Source of the DNA: Saxidomus purpurata
Taxonomy: Eukaryota; Mollusca; Bivalvia; Venerida; Veneridae
NCBI GenBank assembly: GCA_022818135.1
Contig: JAFMSR010000012.1
Span: forward strand, 4,782,456-4,846,455
Direction of reading: 5' to 3'
DNA length: 64,000 nt
This document shows, piece by piece, positions 50,510 to 61,404 of this stretch. The position numbers were made by a program, and so were the translations under genes. Below the pieces are notes generated by a model. It was not told the DNA's origin, did not search any database, and worked only from the letters and a program-made list of their open reading frames with translations. Every line of letters starts with the position of its first letter. Position 1 is the stretch's first letter.

Positions 50510-51085
50510 TCTTACATGGGGTGTAAGATGAGATTTTCCAGCACTGGTAAAAACTGCAGATATCCCTATCTGGTATTCAAGAATCTTTATTCTTTAATGA
50601 ACAGTAGCTCTGAGCTGTAGAAGAAGCCCCCATATACATGTAACCTTAAAATAGAAATTTTCCACATTATGAGAGGCAACGTGAATGCCTTGATATAGTG
50701 TTTGAAAAAAAGCTAATGAAATAACGAAAAGTGACATGAAAACTATTTTCTCTCCCTAGGTGACACGGATTTTATTTGTTGCAAAGTATCTGACTTAAAA
50801 GTTGTATAATTATATGCCTCAAACTAATGCAAAAATAAGTTAAACTAAAACTTTCAAAATTAGTTTAAAGGTTCAAAGGACAAAAAGTAAAACTTATTTC
50901 TCTGATAACAGAGTGTAAGTTACTAAATATATTGATGGACCTTAATTGTTAATTAATTCATTTTTCTTCCTGCCAGTAATTTGCATACGTTTGATTGAAT
51001 TTAAGTGTAGCTGATAAAAGTCATTTTATATGTACATGAATCTCTGAAAATAAATTACAAAGTATATTGATCACTCTGTCAGTCT
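50510..51085. repeat. Segmental duplicate of 60.2-60.76 kb
   Basis: From GGGTGTAAGATGAGATTTTC onwards this stretch matches 60,203 onwards almost base for base, and continues into relic C as the other continues into relic D. This is part of the duplicated block and not an independent repeat family. Confidence 0.85.
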
Positions 51086-51800
51086 TAGAGTATATCATAT
51101 ACATGTAATTCGATGTTGTCGTGTTTCTGCCTGCCTACAACCTTTTCGGACATTCGTTGATCACAACCAACAGACTGAGGTTTCTTGTTCCCTCCATCAG
51201 GTTTGAGTACCTCTCCCATCAGCCTCCCACTAGGTCCACACATTATCCAAACCCACACCAGTAACAATCACGCTTCCTATGCTGGTAGAAGAACTATGAA
51301 GAAATTGTAACTGGACATTTCAGTTTCCTGATTATCTGTCCATTATTGTACAGAGTAATCAGTCCATTATTCCAGTCAGTAACATAAATCGTCGAACTAT
51401 TCGCATTAACAGCTAGATTTCGGATGTTACAGAACTGTTCTCCATCGAACTGCTTCAGCTTCCATCCTGATGCACTGTACATGTACACTTATATGTCGTC
51501 ATATGAAATATACAGTTCGTCAATTGCATACGCCAGTCCATAACAGGTAAAGTTAGTATTTATTTGCTTGATTTTTGTCATTTTTTGCCTGCTGAAATGA
51601 AGTGAATTTCTCTGAATGAATGCAACTTGCTGTTTATCTGTGGGGCAATCTTGCCATGGATACATAGGAAGATCCAAGAAGTCTGTGATTGTATATGTGG
51701 AACTGTGTATACGTTTCAGCCTTTTGTTAGTCATCGCACAATATAATTGTCCTATCCTCCAGAACAAAACCACTTCTTATATTACATGTATCTTCGTCTA
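51085..51800 (-). pseudogene. Relic C: decayed 3' part of a B-box/propeller gene
   Basis: Three consecutive minus-strand frames match the propeller: KRIHSSTYTITDFLDLPMYP to LAYAIDELYISYDD (51,750-51,495), then SGWKLKQFDGEQFCNIRNLA to IYVTDWNNGLI (51,470-51,340), then PSGRLMGEVLKPDGGNKK to YDIL (51,240-51,088). Stops and frame changes separate them, and the coiled coil and B-box parts are absent. It lies upstream of gene 2. Confidence 0.88.
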
Positions 51801-52259
51801 TTCATATGTAATGTGTTTATATGATTAGTAGTATATTGTTTTGAATGAAATGCACAATACACATGTAAACATACATTGTACTTATTTCATCACGTGCTTT
51901 TTTGTTCTTTGTTATTTTATCATTACATTAATCATATTTTATAAAGATGATTACTTTCAAAAGTATTTTAATGTTTTTGTCAGCATGCTTAAGATGAAAA
52001 CGTCCAATTTTTTCTCTCTTTTCTTTAAGTGTTTGTTATATTTTATTCCTGAGCAGTTTAAGATTTACACACTTAGTCCATGATTTAGCATCCCCAGTTG
52101 TAACCAAATAACAACAGCTTCATGCAGGAGGCTGCTTAATTTAGATAATCACGGACACAGATCTAACTTCTTTCCTGTATTTAGATAATTCATGTACATG
52201 TAGTTGTAATGCATTTCATTTATCTAAAGACAATGGCAAATTAGCCTGACAATAAAAAT

Positions 52260-52960
52260 ATTGTTCGCGTTCACCTCTCAATCCCCTCGCTTGATTTTGA
52301 TAAAAGTTTGTATGATGTTTAGTTGTGCTTTTAATACTTTGGGGTCACTTCCTAAACGGTCAAGGTTACCTCTTCCTTTTCATAGAAAATATTGTCCATG
52401 TTTCCCTTCCGGGATTTTAATAAAGCTTTGCGGGAAATATAAGCATAAAGTCTAGTTGTGCACATTATGATTATAATTTAGGCTCGCTTGTCAAGGATCA
52501 AGGTCACAGGGGCCTGTTACTTGAAAATTATCTGCGCTTCACCTTCCTCAATCCCTTTTTTGATATTTATGAAATTGGTAGGAAGCATTAGTATGATGTG
52601 TTGTTGTGCATATCATCTAGGGTCACTTCCGCAAAGATGAAAGTCGCAGGGGCCTGTTAACATAACATCTCGTCTGTGCTACATCTCCTAAGCCTCGTTC
52701 TGGATTACAGATAAGATTTATTCAATAAGGCCATCCCTTTTTATTGACCTTAGTTATATTTCAAACATTGTTGCAGGGTATAAATTTCCATCCAAGTTCG
52801 ATAACCAATTCACCCGTTAATCTTTTGCACCATTGAGTAGCTTCCCTTGGATTGTGGAAAGCCAATCTTTTTCTTGAAAGTCGTCGCCAAACGTAGTCGT
52901 TATGTCCATTAGCATACCATCCAGCCAATTTCTTTAACCAGTCACATTGTTCGGACATAC
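52260..52960 (+). repeat. Diverged dispersed repeat (R1-related)
   Basis: GGTCACTTCC, AAGGTCA and GGGGCCTGTTA words recur every ~170 bp in 52,340-52,660. 52,780-52,890 (CCAAGTTCGATAACCAATTC, TTTTTCTTGAAAGTC) is a diverged copy of 26,430-26,525. Confidence 0.6.
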
Positions 52961-53129
52961 TGTAGTCCCTATCCTCTCTGTCTTGGATTCCATATACATT
53001 GTATGCAATTAAATCTGTACCTAGTCACAATGTTGAATAGATATTTCGTTCGTTTGATAAGTCACATTGCTGCAGCCATTTGTGGATTCATGAAATACCA
53101 CTGTTAGTGCTATAACTTGCTTGATAAAG

Positions 53130-53400
53130 TGGTTTGATTTCAATTGCAGTTTCTGTTAGAAATATGACGGACGTGTGAGTGACAGTTTGTCATTCATTTT
53201 ATGTATAAAATATGGTTGTTAATATAGTAATTTGATCCATAATGCCGGATTTGCCCAAGTCATGTATCGGATCTCACGATATTGTCGTACCGCAACGAGA
53301 GCCAACCCAGCTTCTGGATCACATCTCTATGATAATGACTCTTCTATTTTATACCTTTGGGTACTTGTCTACACCAATACTCTTATTTTTAAATGACATT
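53130..53400 (-). repeat. Inverted copy of the 33.3-33.5 kb segment
   Basis: Read on the minus strand, AGAGTCATTATCATAGAGAT, then GTGATCCAGAAGCTGGGTTGG, matches 33,343-33,385. The copy also carries the following AGATCATACTCG-like region in decayed form. Confidence 0.7.
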
Positions 53401-53739
53401 TAAGTATCAAATAGAAGGAAAAACTCTGATTAGTGCAAAATTAGGTGTTGTACGCGATTCATTTGTTTTACTGTCGAAAGAAGTCTTCCTACGGTACGTC
53501 TATTACTGAAGGTGTGTCAAATATTGTCTAATTATGCCAGCTATTGACAAATTCTTGTTTGTCGAGTTTTTGTCGAGGATTCATCCTTGTTTCAGTCGTA
53601 TTTAAGTTATTTTTACAGGCGGAAAGTTTCAACTATCTATCATTAAAGGGAGATAATACAAATTTTGCAGCTTTTAGTTTTACATTTTACATACGGTAAA
53701 ATGTCCTTTTGAATTCATTTTTTTTTTTTTGAAAATCTA

Positions 53740-54075
53740 TGAAAGATCAATGATCTCTTTGAATAAGCTGATTTAGTAAATATATTTACTGATAGGATAA
53801 AGATAAAACATTCTATTTACACTAAAACAATTTTGACGTATGGCTTTCTTTGGTATTCAATTTGTTTCTTGATGAAAACTGTTGCCGGAAAGCCTTTCTT
53901 ATCTTTTGCAATATCTTTCGGAAAAAAATCTGGGCTATATTTCTAACATGTACTTTTCGATTTAAAAACCTAAGTTAGGAATGGTTTTGGTACAATCAAA
54001 GGTCATTTCCGCTGGTAAGACATCTTTCTGGGTAAAATCAAAGCAACTTGTTATTGTGGTCCTTGGACGTTAAGG
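53740..54075 (+). repeat. Dispersed repeat B, copy 2
   Basis: Reverse-complement partner of 6,085-6,500: AAAGCCTTTCTTAT, AAGTTAGGAATG, TCATTTCCGC and GTAAGACATCTTTCT occur in order. Confidence 0.8.
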
Positions 54076-54124
54076 TATATATTTGTATATATCTAACCAG
54101 CCAGCACTTTAGTAAATAATATTT

Positions 54125-54345
54125 CCCAATATATTTGTTATTCAACTTCCCACTTTAACAGATGGCCACAAGCGAGGGAGAAACAAGTTTTTCCCTAGAA
54201 AAAAAACAGCCTCAAGATTATGATTTAATATTCTGTAACGGAAAAAACTGATATAAGGTAAGCTGTGTCAAAATGGGCAATATTACAACAATAAAAACAT
54301 TGCTGTAGGCTAACAAACAGATTGAACTGTATTAAGTAGAGCATA
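54125..54345 (+). repeat. Left flank of the minisatellite-bearing element, copy 2
   Basis: CCTAGAAAAAAAACAGCCTC, ATTTAATATTCTGTAA, AATGGGCAATATTACAACAA and TTGCTGTAGGCTAACAAACA match 27,790-27,935. Confidence 0.85.
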
Positions 54346-54889
54346 TTGTCGTTTAATCTGTTAGCTTTGTGATATCGTAGATGGTGTAGAAATATATATA
54401 TTGCATTCAGGGCTGGAAATACTGCTATTTCTTCGGTTAAATTCCCAAATGACTGAGGCCCCTGTATGTAGCGATGTGGCCTGCAAAAGTGTGCTGGTGT
54501 TCGTTGTTTCCTCAGAAGGTGATCAGAAGATGATCAGTCGTTACCGGAAAGAAACTAGGGGAGAATAGAGGTAAGCACAGCACGTGATATTTTATTGTTT
54601 ATTATCAGTGCTGGTATATAAAACATAATCTTCATGTTGTTTTAGTGTTTCACCTGAGCACGCAGTGCACATGGAGCTATTCCCATGGCTCTGTGTCCGT
54701 TGTGCGTAATATAAATCTGCATTAAACAAGTCTTCAACGACATAGCCAATTATCACTTCCTGACAGAGACCCAAGGCCTGTAGCTTAGGTATTTAGTGTG
54801 TAGCATTGTGTAATGGTCCTGTACCACCACGGAGGCCAAAGTTGTTACCGCCTGATATCAGAATGTTATATTTTGGCAGTACCTGTATA

Positions 54890-55985
54890 TATTGTCTCCT
54901 TGGTCTACAACTGTCACTTTTAAGGGGAACGGTGGACTTTTAAGGGGAACGGTGGTGTAGAGGTTTAGTTGTCTGCCGCTCATCCCGGAGGTTGCGGGTT
55001 CGAGCCCCACCAAGGTCACGACCGTACCTCCTCATATGACACCAGTACTGGTTTTTCCAGGAAGCGGACTCGAGAGTGACTCTATAAGCTCAAAGCTTTC
55101 TTCGCAATCGAGCTAAAATAAATAAACTAACTGTCACTTTCGTCTACACTTGTTGTCTCAGTCTACACCAAAAACATTGGTCTAAACTGGTCCTTATTGC
55201 CATTACACATCACTATGCTCTACACTGGTCACCATGGTCTACACGTTCACCTCAGTCTATAGAAATTATCATGGTCTACACTTATCACCAATATCTACAC
55301 TAGTCACCTTGACCTACACTTGTCATCATGACCTACACTTGTCATCATGACCTACACTTGTCATCATGATCCACACTAATTACTATGGTTTTCAATGGTC
55401 ACCAACGTCTCCACTGGTCACCAAAGCTTACACTTGTCATCTTGATCTACACTAATCACTATGGTCTTCAATGGTCACCAACGTCTTCACTGGTCACCAA
55501 TGCTTACACTTGTCATCTTGATCTACACTAATCATTATGGTCTTCAATGGTCACCAACGTCTTCACTGGTCACCAATGCTTACACTTGTCACCATCGTTT
55601 ACACGGGTCACCATCGTCACAACTTATCCCAATGATATACACTGGTCACACCATTCACACTGGTCTACACTGGTCGCTACCCAGTTCACACTTGACATCT
55701 ATTCGACAATGATAACCTTAGTCTACATGGGTCATCATTACACTTGTAACCTTGGTCTGCCTTGTATTCATTTGTCACACTGGTTGTAATGGTCTACACT
55801 GGTCGACATGGCCCATTCTGGTAACCTTAGTCTATACTGGTGGTCATTATCTACACTATTCACCATGGTCTACACTTGTCATGACCCTGACACATCACCA
55901 TGGCCTTACTGGTCACTCCAGTCTACGATGGTTGTCATAGTCCGCACTGATCACCATGGTCTACACTGGTCACCTAGGTTTACAA
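54890..55985 (+). repeat. 19-bp minisatellite array 3, interrupted by a SINE
   Basis: Same 19-bp unit as arrays 1 and 2, with a local ~57- to 76-bp higher order around 55,430-55,580 (TACACTTGTCATCTTGATCT repeated). The array is interrupted at 54,921-55,128 by a SINE with target duplication. Open frames inside are repeat by-products. Confidence 0.9.
54921..55128 (+). mobile_element. tRNA-derived SINE (family C) with 12-bp target duplication
   Basis: AACTGTCACTTT occurs exactly at 54,909-54,920 and 55,129-55,140. The A box TGGTGTAGAGG (about 54,953) and B box GGTTCGAGCCC (about 54,996) give a tRNA-like head; AAGGGGAACGGTGG is duplicated at the 5' end. The tail AAAGCTTTCTTCGCAATCGA, then GCTAAAATAAATAAAC, matches the SINE at 18,243-18,410. 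The perfect duplication marks a recent insertion. Confidence 0.92.
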
Positions 55986-56190
55986 TAAGGTGTTTTATTG
56001 ATTGAAAATACTGGTTTATGTCACCAATAAATTTTTAATACATGTAATTCATAAATAACGAAAAACTTTATTCCTTTTTATAGAGAAGAGAAAAACATAA
56101 GTTTTTTTTCCCACGAGAAGTTTATTTGAAACCTAAGAATAATATCAGAGTCATAATATAGTGAAGGAGAAATAATTTACTTATTGTAGA
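55986..56190 (+). repeat. Right flank of the minisatellite-bearing element, copy 2
   Basis: GTCACCAATAAATT, GAAGTTTATTTGAA, AAGAATAATA and ATATAGTGAA match 28,875-29,005 in order. Confidence 0.75.
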
Positions 56191-56399
56191 ACAGAAATGG
56201 AGTTAGAGAATTAATGACCTTTTGTAAATGTTCTTGATGTATTCTTAGCGAACACTTTAAACAAGTTATTGACCTTCCTGCTGAAATTAGTTATAATAGA
56301 TGGGTGAAATGATCTGAACTTGTTATTTTCTTTCAACAGTAATTAATTGTTACTCTCTTTTTTTCATACGTCATATTTCTTTATCTAGTATTTGTATCT

Positions 56400-57182
56400 C
56401 CCTATATCAGAGCGCAAAATAAATGCAAGTAATCAACTGTTCTATAGCAAGGTGCCGCTAACATGTTTGAATAATGTAAATCAATGGATTATTTTTCACA
56501 TGAGATGGGAAAACATTTTTTAGTTTCATAATGCATGCATATTAGTAAATAATTTAATTGTAACTTTGCAAAAGCAATTTTTGATAACTGTTTTAAAATT
56601 TATGTAACAAGATTTTTCTAAAAGAAAAGCATTTTAAATATTTTCAGGTATGTAAACAGGCCCCTGATGAAAGTATATTGCCACGTTTAAAATTTGAAAT
56701 ATATATAATGTGTTCAAAAAAGTTAATGTTTCGAAAACTTTTCCAATTTTCCGCCGCCAGGTGACATGGGTTTCATTTGATAAGAAAACACTTTTTCAAA
56801 GATAACTCACTAAATCATTTTAGTTGTGTCAAACTAAAGTTAAAATGAATAGAAATCAAATGAACACGTGTTAAATCACATAAGAAACTTTTGGGAATAG
56901 TTAAATTAATTTGGAAATTGTTTATAGCCGGGACAGATAGTAATATATGATAATAAAAAATATTTGATACTAGTTGTGTTTGTGAAGTATCAATTACGTA
57001 GTATCTTGGTGGCACATAATTGTTAAGTGATTCATTTTTCTACCAGCAGTTGTAATTTGCTTAGCTTTAATTCATTTCAAATGTAACTGAATACAGTGGT
57101 ATAATTGAAGTCTTCATCGTGCTACATGTATATACATGATAACCCTGAAAAGTACTAGTATTGTTTTTGATAATTGTTTCTG
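56400..57182. repeat. Duplicated 3' flank of gene 3
   Basis: AAAATAAATGCAAGTAATCA, GAGATGGGAAAACATTTTTT and TTTCATAATGCATGCA match 34,437-34,590. Downstream parts match the 3' flanks of gene 1 (34,630-34,752 plus 35,851-36,206) and gene 2 (45,350-45,824). This shows that the duplicated unit includes about 0.8 kb 3' of the genes. Confidence 0.85.
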
Positions 57183-59849
57183 TTACAGTATATCATATAC
57201 TTCGATGTTGTTGTCTCTAAAACTGCCTACAATCATTTTGGACATTTGTAGATCACAAGCAACAGCTTGGTATCCCTTGTTCCCTCCGTCAGACTTAAGT
57301 ACCTCTCCTATCAGTTTCCCACTTTGTCCAAACTGTAGCACATTATATGAGCAAACCCCAGCAACAATCACGCTTCCAGTGCTGGTAAGATAATAACTGT
57401 GAGGAGTTTTTAACTCTGGGCCATTGAATTTCCCAATAACTTGTCCATTGTCGTCCAGAATTATCAGTCCATTTTCCAAGTCAGTAACATAAATATTTGA
57501 ACCATCGTCAGATACAGCTATACTTCTGATGTTAGAGAACAATCTCCGTCCTAAATGGTCTGTAGTGAACTGTTTCAGCATCTTTCCCGACACGCTGCAT
57601 ATATACACCGCTGTTTCGGAATCTGAAATGAACAATTTGTCACTTGTATACATCAGTCCATAACAGTCGAAACCCAGTTTAATTTGCTTGAGTTTTGTCA
57701 TTTTACTACCGACTGAAATTAGGTGTATTTCTTTTAGACTTTTCAAGCTCACAGCAACTTGTTGGTTATCGATGGGACAAACTTGCCATGGGTTATAAGG
57801 AAGATCCAAGAAGTCCGTGACTGCATATGTGGACCTGTGTAAACGTTTCAGTCTCATGTTACTGACATCGCTCAGTATTATTGTTCCATCTTCCAGAACA
57901 CAAACACTTACTATGCTACACTCACTTTTGTCTGATGCAACGTTAACATTGATGGTTGTTTTTCCTGTGGTTAGGAGTAAAGCATCTCTCAACAGAACAT
58001 CTCCTAACACATTCATTTCTATTAGTAACGTCTGTATTTTCTGATCACGTAAGAAGTCAATGTCTTTCCTTTGGAAATATTTACGGTTTTCGATAAATAT
58101 TCTCGCATCTCTGGCAACATTCGTTACCTTTTTTGCATTCACAAACTCCTGGGACACATTATTACTAGCAGATACTAGCTTGTCTTTAGCTGAACCAATA
58201 CTGGCTTTGTTTTTCTGTATTAATCCCATGTACCCCTCAATCTCAGTTATCAATGTCTTGAATTTTTCTTCAATCTCAGCAACAGATTTCTGCTCCAGCT
58301 GATCAAGTCTGGCATTGATTTCATCTCTGAACTTCCTGATTTCCTCCAATGATTCAGCCTTCATTTCCAATAGTCGTTTTTTCTCACGTTGGAAGTGATC
58401 AAGTTGTTCAGTTAAGGATTTGGCTGCTGACTCGAGTTTCTGTTGAATGTCTGTGGTAGCGGCTATACTTCTGTTGTTCTGTATGAATTCGGGTATGAAG
58501 AAGATGTCCTTGCATGACCTTGAAAATATAATGGATTAATTCAGTTATATCAACTTATTTAATTTTAAATTAAAAGTAAAGAGATAGTTCTACTTCAGAC
58601 TTTCAATTGTGATTTATTTCTTTCGTTATCAGAGTGTGTCGGAAACCGTCTTAATCAGACATCCAAGGGATATGTAAACGGAAACCCATTCGAACAGGAG
58701 CATTCTTAGTATTAATATGGTTTTCTAGTTATATTTTCGCGAAACATTTTAGGTTAGATAAATATCGTAACACAAGTTGTGTCCTTCCAGCTCATATCTT
58801 GCACTACTTATCTACTTATCTCAGATAATTAAGTGACTAACTTGTTAAGATTTCGCGTTGCTATTTATAGTAGGTAACACGAAGATATTTCGCATTATCT
58901 ACTTATCCGCTATATTTAAAAATTGCGGTTTAGTGTATAACGCGAAATATTATCGTGATATCCACTTATTTAGTGTATATAACACGATACTATTTCGCGT
59001 TATCTACTTTTCCGCCATTTTAAAATATGGCCGATAAGTGTACAACGCGAAATATTTTCATGATACCCACTTAATATTTAGTGTATTACACGGTGATATT
59101 TCGCGTTATCTACTTATCCACCAAATTTACCTATGGCAGATAAGTGTATTTCGCGTTATACATTACGTGTATATTACACGATAAATATTTCGCGTTATCT
59201 ACTTACCCGCAATGATAAAAAGATAAGTAGATAACGCGAAATATTATCGTGTTATACACTTAATACATGAATTTCATGAAAATATTTCGCGTTACATACT
59301 TATCCGCCATATTTATACTTATCTGCCATATTTAAAAATGGCGGAAAAGTAGATAACGCGAAATGTGAGTGGATATCACGAAAATATTTCGCGTTAATAC
59401 TTATTACTGAATATGGCGGATAAGAAGATAACGCGATATATTATCGTGTTACAAATGTATACACTTAATAAATGGTGTGTGGCAGTGATATGCCATCATA
59501 TGAAACTATACCTGTGTTCCATCGCCATACATGTAGAGCAGCCGACATCGTCGTGGTTCTGACAGTACATATCTACACGATTATGACTGTGTCTGTCACA
59601 TCTCTCTGTTGGCACTGGCGGAAGTTGCTGATTGGATACAGAAGGAAACTGTCCTTTGTCGACAATCTTGTGTCCAGTCAGTAACGGAACATCCTCGTGC
59701 ACTTTGACGCATGTCAAACAATAATAGTCACTGCACTCAACGCAATATCTCTCCGCTTCTGTGTTTTTACCTTTACCCTTGCATACTGTACAAAGCAGAT
59801 CAAATGTTTCATCAGAAAGTGTATTTGTATCCTTGCTTTTAGACGCCAT
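57183..59849 (-). CDS. B-box / coiled-coil / beta-propeller protein, gene 3 (RING-less TRIM-like)
   Basis: Exon 1 59,849-59,512 (338 nt) and exon 2 58,518-57,183 (1,336 nt) give 557 aa; one codon is missing next to the KYFQRKD segment (KSCFQRKD in the others). All zinc ligands of B-box 1 (C20, C23, C36, C39, C44, C47, H51, H60) and B-box 2 (C84, H87, C96, H99, C104, C107, H112, C115) are present. The coiled coil includes MEMKAESLEEIRKFRDEINA. The propeller has six blades ending NNIEVYDIL. The 993-bp intron is largely a palindromic array. Same promoter-proximal block as its paralogues. No RING finger. Confidence 0.92.
58715..59501. mobile_element. Palindromic array in the intron of gene 3 (foldback-type element)
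   Basis: Words AACGCGAAATATT, ATCTACTTATCCGCCAT and TATCGTGTTATACACTTA alternate in both orientations throughout. Homology to the gene 2 intron ends just before it, at TTCTTAGTATT. Its right end, GTGTGGCAGTGATATGCCAT, then CATA, resembles the terminal hairpin of the 61,405-62,563 element (GTGGTGGCAGAAATATGCCA, then CCATA). The left end starts TATGG, but the rest of the hairpin there is not preserved. Confidence 0.65.
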
Positions 59850-60175
59850 CCTTATTTCGATATCAGATTTCAACAAATTTAAACACAATTTGATGAAATC
59901 TACTTGATCAACATCGTATTAAAAAATTGTTACAAATAATGGAGTTATAAAGATTAGAAGTTATTTAGCCACAGATCACTCTAGTCCTTTCTAACGCCCA
60001 GATTCGTTCTCGGGGATGAATGCGCTGAAAAACGACATTAGTATAAAACTTGTTTTATTTCATCAGTAGGCTGAATCATTTCAAGGAAATGTTTTAAGTG
60101 TATACTTCCGGGATCATATGAATAATTCATTTGTTCCGAAACCGGAAGTGCTGTGATTAAGAACTTAACTTGTGT
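59850..60175 (-). promoter_or_regulatory. Conserved 5' proximal block of gene 3
   Basis: TTTATAAC at 59,944-59,951 lies about 95 bases upstream of the ATG, as in genes 1 and 2. The sequence continues through CAGTAGGCTGAATCATTTCA and ACCGGAAGTGCTGTGATTAA, shared with gene 2. An ETS-like ACCGGAAGT word (60,140-60,148, plus strand) is present in all three copies. Confidence 0.4.
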
Positions 60176-60756
60176 GAATCTATTCTGAAACATTGTTTAG
60201 ACGGGGGTGTAAGATGAGATTTTCCAGCACTGGTAAAAACTGCAGATATCCCTATCTGGTATTCAAGAATCTTTATTCTTTAATGAACAGTAACTCTGAA
60301 CTGTAGAAAAAGCGCCCATATACATGTAACCTTAAAATAGAAATTTTCCACATTATGAGAGGCAAAGTGAATGCCTTGATATATAGTGTTTGAGCTAATG
60401 AAATAGCGACCACGTGACATGAAAACTATTTTCTCTCCCTAAGTGATATGGATTTCATTTGTTGCAAAGTATCTGACTAAATAGTAATATATATGCCTCA
60501 AACTAAAGCAAAAATAAGTAAAACTAAAATTTTCAAAATTAGTTTAAAAGGTTCCTGATAACAGAGTGTAAGTTACTAAATATCTTGATGGAACTTAATT
60601 GTTAAGTAATTAATTTTCCTTCCTGTCTGTAATTTGCATAAGTTTAATTGAATTTAAATGTAGCTGATGATTCATAAAAGTAATTTTATCGTGTTATGTA
60701 CATGTACGTGAGTACTCTGAAAATGAATTATATTGATAATTGTGTTAGTCTTAGAG

Positions 60757-61345
60757 TATATCATATACATGTACCTCGATGTTGTTGTTGATGCCTGCCT
60801 ACAACCTCTCCTATCAGCCTCCCACTAGGTCCAAACTGCCACATATTATTCGAACCCACACCAGTAACAATCACCCTTCTTATGCTGGTACGAGAACTAT
60901 GAGGAAATTGTAACTGGACATTTCAATTTCCTGATTACCTGTCCATTATTGCACAGAGTAATCAGTCCATTATTCCAATCAGTATCGGATGTTACAGAAC
61001 TGTTCTCTATCGAACTGTTTCAGCTCCCATCCTGATGCACTGTACATGTACATTTATATGTCTTCATATGAAACAAACAGTTCGTCAATTGCATACGCCA
61101 GTCCATAACAGGTAGAGTTAGTAATTATTTGCTTGATTTTTGTAATTTTTTGCCTGCTGAAATGAAGTGAATTTCTCTAAGTTAATGTAACTTACTGTTT
61201 ATCGGTGGGGCAAACTTGCCGTGGGAACATAAGAAGATTCAAGAAGTATATGCCTGTATATATAGAACTGTATATATGTTTCAGCTTTTTGTTAGTCGTC
61301 GCACAATATTATTGTCCTATCCTCCAGAACAAAACCACTTCTTAT
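60757..61345 (-). pseudogene. Relic D: decayed 3' part of a B-box/propeller gene
   Basis: Minus-strand matches follow the same order as relic C with further losses. The final YDI-like end lies near 60,760, PSGRLIGEV near 60,815, QLIRKLK-type and NNGLI near 60,960, LAYAIDELF near 61,095 and a degraded blade 1 near 61,270. A stretch after the INNGLITLYN-equivalent is deleted relative to relic C. It lies upstream of gene 3 and is continuous with the duplicated block. Confidence 0.85.
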
Positions 61346-61404
61346 ATTACATGTATCTTTGTCTATTCGGATGAAATATGTTTAAATGATTAGTAGTACA
61401 TAGT

